Shown here: piece by piece, positions 17,026-24,908 of the stretch
How the letters are laid out: every line of letters starts with the position of its first letter
Numbering within the stretch: position 1 is the first letter of the stretch
NCBI RefSeq assembly: GCF_005116475.1
Contig: NZ_SWBO01000001.1
Span: 62,001-126,000, forward strand
Direction: 5' to 3'
Length of the DNA: 64,000 nucleotides
DNA from: Pedobacter cryotolerans
GTDB taxonomy: Bacteria > Bacteroidota > Bacteroidia > Sphingobacteriales > Sphingobacteriaceae
Made by a program: the position numbers and the translations under genes
Notes under the pieces: model-generated
What the model was told of the DNA's origin: nothing
Database searches by the model: none
Seen by the model: the letters and a program-made list of their open reading frames with translations, nothing else

Positions 17026-17133
17026 AAAGGGTTTTTAAACCATATAAGGCATTAAGGACGTTAAAGAATATTACCTAAAATGCCTTATAACCTGAGGAGT
17101 TCGATTATTAATCTGCAGTATTTTACGGTTTTA

Positions 17134-17224
17134 ACCACCCCGCCTTTCAGGCACCCCTCCAAAGGAGGGGAATGTAGGTTGCAATTCCCCTCTTTCAGAG
17201 GGGTGGTCGAAGACCGGGGTGTTA
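17134..17224. repeat. Palindromic G/C-rich repeat (ACCCCTCC/GGAGGGG type)
   Basis: Outer arms CCACCCCG and CGGGGTG enclose two inner hairpins (CCCCTCCAAAGGAGGGG, and CCCCTCTTTCAGAGGGG). A small related fragment (CCCCTTGCCTCCAAAGGGG) is at 6387-6405. This type is common between Bacteroidetes genes. Confidence 0.7.
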
Positions 17225-17283
17225 TAAAACGATAATATTAAACGAACATAAGTTTATATATGGTAACTAAAGATTTAAAATCG

Positions 17284-18108
17284 ATGAACACACTCCATCA
17301 ATTCAAATCCTTCACATCAGCTTTACCACAAAGCGACATTATGCCTGCACTTTTTATGGGGCATGGCTCGCCGATGAATGGAATTGAACACAATGAATTT
17401 AGCACAAAGTGGTTTGAAATAGCGCAAAATATACCTACTCCGAATGCTGTATTAGTGGTTTCTGCACATTGGTTTACTCACGGCACAAAAATTACTGCCA
17501 TGGATTTTCCGCCAACAATTCATGATTTTGGTGGTTTTCCGCAAGCGCTTTTCGATGTGCAATATCCAGCTCCAGGCAACCCAATATTGGCAAAAGAAAC
17601 TGCAGATTTGGTAAAAACTACCAACATAGTTTTAGACCACGATTGGGGTTTAGATCATGGTGCATGGTCGGTTATTAAACACATGTATCCTGATGCTAAT
17701 ATTCCTGTTTTGCAATTAAGTATTGATTATACCAAAGGAGCACAATACCATTACGATTTGGCTAAAGAATTATCCGCTTTGCGTAAAAAAGGTGTGCTGA
17801 TTTTAGGTAGCGGAAACATGGTGCACAACCTGCGAATGATGAGTTGGGAAATGATCAACGGCGGCGGTTACGATTGGGCAATTGAAGCTAAAGAGAAATT
17901 TAAAAACGCTATTTTAAATAAAAATCATGATACTTTAATTAATTACCAAAGCATGGGAAGCGAAGTAATGCTTGGCATCCCTACTCCAGAACATTATTTA
18001 CCTTTATTGTACACTTTAGGTTTGCAAAGCGATAATGAAGAAGCTACTTTGTTTAATGATAAAGCAGTTGGTGGTTCTTTAACCATGACTTCAGTACAGG
18101 TTGGGTAA
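17284..18108 (+). CDS. LigB-family extradiol dioxygenase (YgiD/DODA-like)
   Basis: This ~274-aa protein belongs to the class III extradiol dioxygenases, whose relatives include 4,5-DOPA dioxygenase. Metal-site histidines are in LFMGHGSPMNG, VVSAHWFTHGT and LDHDWGLDHGAWSVIKHMYPDA, and a Glu/His pair occurs late (PTPEHYLPLLY). I prefer ATG 17284 (MNTLHQFKSF), because family members begin similarly; an in-frame ATG at 17260 would add 8 residues. The natural substrate is uncertain. It sits amid metal-related genes without obvious linkage. Confidence 0.85.
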   Translation: MNTLHQFKSFTSALPQSDIMPALFMGHGSPMNGIEHNEFSTKWFEIAQNIPTPNAVLVVSAHWFTHGTKITAMDFPPTIHDFGGFPQALFDVQYPAPGNPILAKETADLVKTTNIVLDHDWGLDHGAWSVIKHMYPDANIPVLQLSIDYTKGAQYHYDLAKELSALRKKGVLILGSGNMVHNLRMMSWEMINGGGYDWAIEAKEKFKNAILNKNHDTLINYQSMGSEVMLGIPTPEHYLPLLYTLGLQSDNEEATLFNDKAVGGSLTMTSVQVG

Positions 18109-18112
18109 CTCG

Positions 18113-18202
18113 AATTCTTCCCGTGAAAACGGGTATCTTAAAGCGTTATACTTTAATAATCTTTCTTCCGCATTACGATTGCAAGTCGAGCTGGTAATGA
18201 CG
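18113..18202. repeat. MITE-like double-hairpin repeat, family B, copy 1
   Basis: It contains CCCGTGAAAACGGG (18120-18133), an internal GCATTACGATT, and a right end CTGGTAATGACG. It is a degraded member of the family at 30925, 47399 and 49803. Confidence 0.65.
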
Positions 18203-18267
18203 TTATACCGCTAAAATTATATAACTCTTTCTTAATATTCTATAACATTAACACCTCCTACTTGTTA

Positions 18268-18275
18268 TAATTTTG
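18268..18275 (+). promoter_or_regulatory. -7 promoter box TAATTTTG
   Basis: A TAnnTTTG match 18 nt before the ATG of the HMA-MauE gene. Confidence 0.4.
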
Positions 18276-18293
18276 TCTTTCAATTTTATAACA

Positions 18294-19004
18294 ATGACAC
18301 ACACTTATCAAGTTACAGGAATGACCTGTTCTGGATGCGAAAATAAAGTTAAGAGTAGCTTGCTTGTTCTTCCTGATATTAGCGCTGTAGATGTTTCGAA
18401 AGAAACCCATTCAGCAACAATAACAATGGATAAACATATCGGAATAGCTGCTTTACAGGGCGCTTTAGGAAGTAAATATCAAATTACTGCTTCATCACAT
18501 AGTGAAGCTTTAGAAGAGACCAAATCTTTCTTTGAAACCTATAAACCAGTCCTTTTATTATTCGCTTATGTTTTTGGAGTTTCAGCCATCGCCAGTTGGC
18601 AAAATGGAAATATCAATTGGATGCAATTTATGCGCTTTTTTATGGCGGGGTTTTTCCTATCATTCTCTTTCTTTAAATTAATTAACCTAAAAGGATTTGC
18701 GGAAAGTTATGCGATGTATGATATTGTTGCCAAAAAAGCTCCAATTTGGGGATACGTTTATGCTTTTATAGAGTTAGGTTTAGGAATAGCCTTTTTAGTA
18801 AATTTTAACCCTGTTTTAACCAATTGGATTACTTTGGTTGTGATGACAATTAGTATAGTTGGTGTTTTACAAAGTGTATTGAATAAACGAAAAATACAGT
18901 GTGCTTGTTTGGGAGCAGTTTTTAACTTACCGATGAGCACGTTAACCATAATTGAAGATTTATTGATGATTGCCATGAGTGCGGCAATGCTAATTTTAAT
19001 GTAA
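18294..19004 (+). CDS. HMA domain fused to MauE-type membrane domain
   Basis: Residues 1-~70 are an HMA metal-binding domain (GMTCSGCENKV, C12 and C15). A linker leads to four predicted membrane helices (VLLLFAYVFGVSAIASW, FFMAGFFLSFSFF, FIELGLGIAFLVNF, WITLVVMTISIVGVLQSVL), then KRKIQCACLG and a final hydrophobic segment, as in MauE/DoxX-like proteins. The start is ATG 18294. The protein may carry a soft metal to a membrane redox partner; this is inferred from domains. It is followed after 1 nt by the DUF305 lipoprotein gene. Confidence 0.82.
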   Translation: MTHTYQVTGMTCSGCENKVKSSLLVLPDISAVDVSKETHSATITMDKHIGIAALQGALGSKYQITASSHSEALEETKSFFETYKPVLLLFAYVFGVSAIASWQNGNINWMQFMRFFMAGFFLSFSFFKLINLKGFAESYAMYDIVAKKAPIWGYVYAFIELGLGIAFLVNFNPVLTNWITLVVMTISIVGVLQSVLNKRKIQCACLGAVFNLPMSTLTIIEDLLMIAMSAAMLILM

Positions 19005-19005
19005 G

Positions 19006-19623
19006 ATGAAAAAAATATTAATTTCTTTATCCGCAATTGCGGTATTATTTACGGCTTGTAACCAACAAAAAGTTAGTGAACAAGCGCATTCGGGCATGGA
19101 ACACGGTGAAGCAAAAACAGAAAACGTGATGATGCAGGCAATGGACGATAGTATGATGGCGATGCACCAAGCAAAAATGACAGGCAATGCCGATTACGAT
19201 TTTGCTTCGATGATGATCCCACACCATGAAGGTGCCGTTGCAATGGCTCAAGAAGTATTGAAAAATGGACAATCCGAGGAATTAATTTCATTTTCAAAAA
19301 ATGTAATTATTGCTCAGCAACAAGAAATAGCAATGCTGAAAGATTTCTTGAAAACCGCTAGTCAAACTCCGTTAAAAGAAGCTGAAGCAGTTAAAAAAGC
19401 CTTAGCTGCCTCGATGACTCCAATGATGGACGGAATGGCGAAAGTAAAACTAACAAACGATATCGATCAAGATTTTGTGGTGCTGATGATCCCTCACCAT
19501 CAAAGTGCGGTAGATATGGCTAAAGCTTATTTGCCCTATGCCAAAAATGAAAAGATAAAATTGCTTGCCCAACAGATTATACAAGCGCAGGAAGAGGAAA
19601 TTAAATGGCTTAAAACACAATAA
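19006..19623 (+). CDS. DUF305 lipoprotein, His/Met-rich
   Basis: The lipobox LFTACNQ predicts a lipoprotein anchored at Cys18. Two copies of the DUF305 motif follow, DYDFASMMIPHHEGAVAMA and DQDFVVLMIPHHQSAVDMA, each with an HH pair in a helical (ferritin-like) setting. The linker is rich in Met and His (MMQAMDDSMMAMHQAKM). DUF305 proteins are commonly linked to copper resistance. It is coupled to the HMA-MauE gene upstream. At 205 aa, both repeats are complete. Confidence 0.85.
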   Translation: MKKILISLSAIAVLFTACNQQKVSEQAHSGMEHGEAKTENVMMQAMDDSMMAMHQAKMTGNADYDFASMMIPHHEGAVAMAQEVLKNGQSEELISFSKNVIIAQQQEIAMLKDFLKTASQTPLKEAEAVKKALAASMTPMMDGMAKVKLTNDIDQDFVVLMIPHHQSAVDMAKAYLPYAKNEKIKLLAQQIIQAQEEEIKWLKTQ

Positions 19624-19624
19624 G

Positions 19625-20095
19625 TTATTTGATGCAGAGGTAAGAAAATTCCATTTTACGCTTACTTCCGCCAATTTCGCCTTCAATCCACGCTAAAAGT
19701 TCGGTTTTTCCTTTGTTCTGGTAAACTATTTGTTGTGGAAAATCGTGTGCCTTATTCTCAAAAGTGAAAGTGTTATTTGAGTTAGAAATAAGTTTGAAAT
19801 TGGTTTTTCCTTCGTTGCCTTTTTCGTAACCAGTTACACAAAAATGCCAAACGCCATCAATCTTTTTTAAAACAATGGTTTCTGTTAAAATACTATCGCC
19901 TTTTACATTGTATTTATGAGAGCTACCTGTCAAACTATCTTGATGTTTCTGCCAACGCTCAACAATTTTGCCGGTTTTCGTTTTCATTTCCCAGCCTCCT
20001 GCTAAGAATGAGAAGTGTTTAATATTTGCTTTTTGCGCTATCGCAGATAACTGAATTAAAGTAAAAACAATTATTAAGATTGAATACTTTTTCAT
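19625..20095 (-). CDS. Exported DUF6265-like protein
   Basis: A signal peptide (MKKYSILIIVFTLIQLSAIA) is followed by a ~130-residue beta-rich domain with FSFLAGGWEMKTKTGKIVERW, NTFTFENKAHDFPQQIVY and a C-terminal RKMEFSYLC. This order resembles DUF6265, a lipocalin-like family of unknown function. The start at 20095 is chosen because it gives a proper signal peptide and lies 5 nt downstream of the aldehyde dehydrogenase stop, so the two genes form an operon. It is convergent with the DUF305 gene, with 1 nt between the stops. Confidence 0.65.
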   Translation of the reverse strand: MKKYSILIIVFTLIQLSAIAQKANIKHFSFLAGGWEMKTKTGKIVERWQKHQDSLTGSSHKYNVKGDSILTETIVLKKIDGVWHFCVTGYEKGNEGKTNFKLISNSNNTFTFENKAHDFPQQIVYQNKGKTELLAWIEGEIGGSKRKMEFSYLCIK

Positions 20096-20100
20096 TGATA

Positions 20101-21501
20101 CTACATTATTTTCTTCAACAATTTTAACACCCATTCTTTACCTAAATAAGGCGGATAAATCATTTTATTAAAATCTATGCTGCGTTGAAACATGATAGCT
20201 CGCTCGTGCGAAAAGTTTTTGAAACCATAAAAACCATGGCTGCTACCCATGCCGCTTCCATTAACACCTCCAAATGGTAATTTTGGGTTGCTGATGTGAA
20301 TTAAAACATCGTTTACACAAGTACCGCCAGCGCTTGTATTTTTAATAATTTGTTTAATGTTTTTACTATTATTGCTGAAAATATATAACGCCAAAGGCTT
20401 ACTTTTAGCGTTGATTTGATCAATTACCTCATCCAAATTTGTGTAGGTAATTAATGGTAATATTGGGCCAAAAATTTCTTCTTCCATCACTTTTGTACCT
20501 ATTGGTATTTTACTTAATAAAACAGGGTTGATGGTATTACTTTTTTTATCAAAATTACCTCCAAAATCAATTCTCGCACCTTTTTCAACAGCTTCATCTA
20601 CCAAGCTTTTTAATCTTTCGTAATGTTTTTCGCTGATGATTTTCCCATAGGTTTGATGATCTATTTGATCGGCAGATTTAAAAAACATTTTTGCTGTTGC
20701 AGCCTTATACAAACCAATAAATTCATCGAGCTGTTGCTCATGCACAAAAACATAATCAGGCGCTATACAGGTTTGACCGGCATTTACCAATTTACCCCAA
20801 GCTATTTTTTCTGCCGCCTTTGGTAAATCAGCTTCGCGATCTATAACCGTTGGCGATTTGCCGCCTAGTTCTAATGTTACTGAAGTTAGGTTTTTAGCAG
20901 CCGCTTCCATTACCACTTTACCAATTGCAGTGCTTCCGGTAAAAAAGATATGATCAAAAGGTAATTTTAACAAAGCGGTAGAAACATCGGCATTGCCTTC
21001 AAAGCAAGCAACTTCTTGTTCCTCAAAAACTTCGCTTATAATATTGTGTACTACCTTACTCGTTGCCAAACTTAACTCCGATGGTTTTACCATTACGCAA
21101 TTTCCGGCTGCAATAGCTGATACAAGCGGGCCTATAGTAAGCTGGAAAGGATAATTCCAAGGTGCGATGATTAAACAAACGCCTTTTGGCTCATAATAAA
21201 TTCTGTTTTTAGCAAACGGATTACTTAAGGTTTTTCCAATGCTTTTAGGGCTCATCCAGCTCTTTAAATTTTTGATAGCGTAATCTATCTCGCCATAAGT
21301 AAAAATCAACTCTGTTACAGCGCTTTCAAAATTACTTTTACGTAAATCGCTTTGCAAGGCTTTGTAAATATTGTCTTCTTGTTTTTTAATTTCGGCTTTA
21401 AGTGCGGTTAATTTAGCGATTCGATCTGCCGCATTAGTTTTTCTTAGCGTATATTTGTAAGCTTGTTGAGCAGCAAATACAAAATTGATTTTTTGTTCCA
21501 T
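20101..21501 (-). CDS. Aldehyde dehydrogenase (class 3-like)
   Basis: It oxidises aldehydes to acids with NAD(P)+. The 466-aa protein has the nucleotide motif FTGSTAIGKVVMEAAA, the catalytic Glu in VTLELGGKSP, the catalytic Cys in GKLVNAGQTCIAPDYV, and the C-terminal NPKLPFGGVNGSGMGSSHG. The short length and hydrophobic C-terminal stretch are like ALDH3 or coniferyl aldehyde dehydrogenases that act on fatty or aromatic aldehydes. The exact substrate is unknown. It is the first gene of a pair with the DUF6265-like protein. Confidence 0.9.
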   Translation of the reverse strand: MEQKINFVFAAQQAYKYTLRKTNAADRIAKLTALKAEIKKQEDNIYKALQSDLRKSNFESAVTELIFTYGEIDYAIKNLKSWMSPKSIGKTLSNPFAKNRIYYEPKGVCLIIAPWNYPFQLTIGPLVSAIAAGNCVMVKPSELSLATSKVVHNIISEVFEEQEVACFEGNADVSTALLKLPFDHIFFTGSTAIGKVVMEAAAKNLTSVTLELGGKSPTVIDREADLPKAAEKIAWGKLVNAGQTCIAPDYVFVHEQQLDEFIGLYKAATAKMFFKSADQIDHQTYGKIISEKHYERLKSLVDEAVEKGARIDFGGNFDKKSNTINPVLLSKIPIGTKVMEEEIFGPILPLITYTNLDEVIDQINAKSKPLALYIFSNNSKNIKQIIKNTSAGGTCVNDVLIHISNPKLPFGGVNGSGMGSSHGFYGFKNFSHERAIMFQRSIDFNKMIYPPYLGKEWVLKLLKKIM

Positions 21502-21616
21502 AATACGAAGAACTAATACATTCTATAATTGTTAAATATAGTTAAATTGGCTATCTAATTTATTACAAAACATCCAAAAAAAGCATATTGCGTATATCAT
21601 TCTATAACCTAATCAG

Positions 21617-22816
21617 ATGAAAAGAGTTTTGTTTTTTGTTTTTGCGTTACTAATATTTTTTAATGAGGCAAACTCACAAACATTAAGGCCTGGTGTTTTG
21701 GTGGTTGGCAATGGTAATGCTGCAGTGGCGGCGGCCATACAATCGGCCATGTCTGGCGTAGAAACAACTATTCTGCTACAAGCTGGTGGTTTTGATATTT
21801 CGCCAATTAATGATGACTTAAGCAGTGGCATACAAGCAACTTTTTTACAGAAAATCCGCAATGCGAAAAATATTAAAGACAGTACACAAACTGTAACTTT
21901 TGATAAAAGCTTAGCAAATGAAGTGCTTAAAAAATGGACTGATAGTACAAAAAAGCTAACAGTTATTACTAACGTTATGTGGGTTAAAGCCGATGGCGGT
22001 ACAAATAGCTCGGTTTTAAAATTAAGCGACGGCAGAACGATTAGACCAAAAGTGCTTATCAATTCTGCAAATACAAAACTAAATGAAGCATTGAAAATAA
22101 CCATAGGTGATAAAAAACCTGAAAAAATTGATTACGCTAATACGATTTATAGAACAAGCGTTGCATCTGGCATGAAGCTAAACGGAACAACTGTCAATTT
22201 TTATTCTTTATACAATCTTTTATTACCTGAGAAGGATAATTTTGTTTATATAAGTGATCCGCAAAGCATGTTAATTGGGCAAGCGGCTGGTGCTACCGCA
22301 GCTTTTGCTGTGTTTTATGGCAAAAAAACATCAGAATCAAAACTGAAGGAAATACAAGGCGAATTAATTGCCTACAAATTAAACATCATGCCATTTGCTG
22401 ATGTTAAACAAACTGATTCGAACCGGAAAGCAATACAGTTTGTGGGTATAACAGGTGTTTTAAAGGCAGAATTTTTGAATGGAAACTTGTTATTTGCACC
22501 CGATAAATTAGTTACTACAGCAGAAATAAAACAACCTATAAAAGATTCTTACTATAAAGCTCAAATTTGGTTTGATGATTATAAAAGTGACATCATCACG
22601 ATTAGTTCTGCAATGGAAATGATCAGTTATGTTGGTAACAAGGCGCTAGATGCAATGAAAAAGAATATCCCAAAAAAATGGAAGAACAGTTATCATTTTA
22701 AAACAGCGTTTGATACCGAAAGGCAGATTAGTAGAAGAGAACTTGCAGTGCTTTTGCAAGATCACATGCCTCCATTTGATATAACAATAGATAAAACCGG
22801 AAAAATAATTAGGTAA
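21617..22816 (+). CDS. Exported FAD-oxidoreductase-like protein, reduced
   Basis: A signal peptide (MKRVLFFVFALLIFFNEANS) precedes a Rossmann segment VLVVGNGNAAVAAAIQSAMSGVETTILL that departs from the canonical GxGxxG ending. A distant match to the FAD_oxidored-type closing motif is seen at SMLIGQAAGATAAFAVFYG. At 399 aa it is much shorter than the ~550-700 aa usual for such enzymes, with much of the middle missing. FAD binding is uncertain, and it may be a diverged binding protein. Confidence 0.5.
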   Translation: MKRVLFFVFALLIFFNEANSQTLRPGVLVVGNGNAAVAAAIQSAMSGVETTILLQAGGFDISPINDDLSSGIQATFLQKIRNAKNIKDSTQTVTFDKSLANEVLKKWTDSTKKLTVITNVMWVKADGGTNSSVLKLSDGRTIRPKVLINSANTKLNEALKITIGDKKPEKIDYANTIYRTSVASGMKLNGTTVNFYSLYNLLLPEKDNFVYISDPQSMLIGQAAGATAAFAVFYGKKTSESKLKEIQGELIAYKLNIMPFADVKQTDSNRKAIQFVGITGVLKAEFLNGNLLFAPDKLVTTAEIKQPIKDSYYKAQIWFDDYKSDIITISSAMEMISYVGNKALDAMKKNIPKKWKNSYHFKTAFDTERQISRRELAVLLQDHMPPFDITIDKTGKIIR

Positions 22817-22849
22817 ACCCATCCAAGTTTCTCAAAATATCATAAAGAA

Positions 22850-23071
22850 TAAGCGTTGGCGGGGAAGCAAAGTCAAAAGATCTCCACGTTTGCGTCCCCA
22901 TCAACGTTTTTAAAGTAACTTCCAAAAGGCTAAGCATTGGCTTTACCTCCAAAGCATGAGATTTCCTACGCTGGCGTCCTCACCAACGTTTTTAAAGTAA
23001 CTTCCAAAAGGCTAAGCATTGGCTTTACCTTCAAAGCATGAGATTTCCTACGTTGGCGTCCTCGCCAACGT
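22850..23071. repeat. 82-bp tandem repeat built on family C hairpins
   Basis: The start of the unit (CAACGTTTTTAAAGTAACTT) is at 22902 and again at 22984, and the CAACG boundary recurs at 23066. This gives two complete 82-bp units that differ at only a few positions, plus diverged flanking parts. Each unit ends in a hairpin of the kind GTTGGCGTCCTCGCCAAC. The rest of the gap from 22817 to 23251 shows no gene. Confidence 0.9.
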
Positions 23072-23251
23072 TTTTTGAAAATAACTTCCGTTAAGAAACT
23101 AATTCCCAAAGAGATGGGTTTAAAAAGCGCTCATTTTTCGTTCAAGAACCCTCTGTTTCTAACTTAAGCCTTGTAACATTTGTAAAACCTTGTTAGGCGT
23201 TAGATTATGTAAATGCTTTTTTCTATAAATTGCACACATAACCTAAACATA

Positions 23252-24895
23252 ATGAAGAAACTATACCTTTTTAAGTTGCTCTTCTTGTTTATTGCGGGCA
23301 ATGTTTTTGCTCAAAATCAGCAAGATTACAGTAACAATGCAACCCTAGCTCAAAGGGTTAAAACGCTTTCGGCAAAATACCCTCAATTGGTAAAAAGCAA
23401 AACTTTAACACAAACTGTTGGTGGTAAAGAAATTTTAATGTTAACCATTGGCTCAGGTAAAACCGAAGACAAACCTGCCATTGTTGTAGTAGGCGGCGTT
23501 GAAGGTAAACATCTTTTAGGAGTTGAAATGGCCATCGGCTTTGCCGAAAAACTATTAGCCTCATCTGCCGTTGATAGCGTAAAAACATTGCTCAATAACC
23601 AAACATTCTACGTTTTCCCGAACATGAGTCCAGATGCTACTGAACAATATTTTGCTAAAGTTAAGGCAGAACGAAGTGGTAATGCAACCAAAACCGACGA
23701 TGATCGTGACGGAAGAGAGAATGAGGATGGCTCAGAAGATTTAAATGGCGACGGGAAAATTACTTGGATGAGAATCGCTAATCCAACCGGAAAATATAAA
23801 TTGAATACAGATGATCCAAGATCTATGTTATTGGCAGATGCTACCAAAGGTGAAAATGGAAAATACATTTTATTAACTGAGGGAATTGACAACGACAAGG
23901 ATGGTGAATTTAATGAAGATGGCGAAGGCGGCGTAGCTTTTAACAAAAATTCGAGCTATAACTTTAAACCTTTTGTTGCTGGTGCTGGCGAATATGCGGT
24001 TTCTGAAAAAGAAAACAGAGCATTGTTGGATTGGCTTTTTGATGCTTTTAACGTTTATGCAGTAGTAACTTTCGGACCAACTAATAACTTATCAACGCCA
24101 GTAACTTTTAATCCGCAAGGCATTAGCAAAAGAATAATTACAGGCTGGTTCGAGGCAGATGCTAAAGCCAATGCCTTAGTTTCTGAAAGATATAATAAAA
24201 TCACCAAAACTAAAGACGCTCCAAAAACAGCGGCAGAAAGTGGAGATTTTTCTCAATGGGGCTATTTTCATTATGGGCGATTAAGTTTCAGTACACCAGG
24301 TTGGTGGGTGCCAAAAGCAACTCCAGATACCGCTCGTAAAGAAAAGAAATTTGTAAACGAAGATGCTGTTGCTAATTATTTACGTTGGGCTGGCGGACAA
24401 GGAATAACTGATACATTCACGCCTTGGAAGGCCGTTAATCATCCGGATTTTCCAAATCAAACGGTTGAAGTTGGCGGTTTAGATCCTTTCGTATTGATTA
24501 ATCCTCCTTATAAAATGGTTGATGGTATTGTGGCTAAACATACAGATTTTATAGTAGGATTAGCAAAAATGGCTCCTCAGTTAGAGCTAATCAATGTTAA
24601 AACCGAAAAAGTGGCAGATGGCTTAACTCGAGTTACTTTAAACGTGATGAATACTGGCGATTTGCCAACTTATACCAAAATTGGGGATAGAAGTTATTTC
24701 CTTAAAAAAATTATGGTTAAAGTTAATTCAAATGCTAACCAGACCTTTGTTAGTGGGCGTAAAACACAAACTTTAGAAAGTATAGAAGGTAAAGGTTATA
24801 AAGAATTAACATGGTTGATAAAAGGCAGCGGTAAAATTACCATCGAAGCTTGCAGCCCAACTACCGGAAGTAAATCAGTTGAGGTATCACTATAA
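23252..24895 (+). CDS. M14-family peptidase-like protein lacking catalytic residues
   Basis: This exported ~547-aa protein has a signal peptide (MKKLYLFKLLFLFIAGNVFA) and is a full-length paralogue of the next gene. Where the paralogue has the zinc motif HSNE (H106, E109), this protein has EGKH (E84, H87). The third zinc His is Gly275, the substrate Arg is Lys232, and the catalytic Glu falls at a Pro (STPGWW). Two Asp-rich loops (DDDRDGRENEDGSEDLNGDG, and DNDKDGEFNEDGEG) likely bind calcium. It is probably an inactive homologue, for example a binding or regulatory subunit. Start ATG 23252. Confidence 0.8.
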   Translation: MKKLYLFKLLFLFIAGNVFAQNQQDYSNNATLAQRVKTLSAKYPQLVKSKTLTQTVGGKEILMLTIGSGKTEDKPAIVVVGGVEGKHLLGVEMAIGFAEKLLASSAVDSVKTLLNNQTFYVFPNMSPDATEQYFAKVKAERSGNATKTDDDRDGRENEDGSEDLNGDGKITWMRIANPTGKYKLNTDDPRSMLLADATKGENGKYILLTEGIDNDKDGEFNEDGEGGVAFNKNSSYNFKPFVAGAGEYAVSEKENRALLDWLFDAFNVYAVVTFGPTNNLSTPVTFNPQGISKRIITGWFEADAKANALVSERYNKITKTKDAPKTAAESGDFSQWGYFHYGRLSFSTPGWWVPKATPDTARKEKKFVNEDAVANYLRWAGGQGITDTFTPWKAVNHPDFPNQTVEVGGLDPFVLINPPYKMVDGIVAKHTDFIVGLAKMAPQLELINVKTEKVADGLTRVTLNVMNTGDLPTYTKIGDRSYFLKKIMVKVNSNANQTFVSGRKTQTLESIEGKGYKELTWLIKGSGKITIEACSPTTGSKSVEVSL

Positions 24896-24908
24896 AATCA
24901 GAAACACA

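Noticed and set aside
21613..22104. 163-residue open frame on the minus strand
   Set aside because: It is antisense to the FAD-like gene and shows only low-complexity hydrophobic sequence.
22850..23071. Tandem repeats considered as a CRISPR array
   Set aside because: Units of 82 bp are nearly identical throughout with no unique spacers, and no cas genes are in the window.
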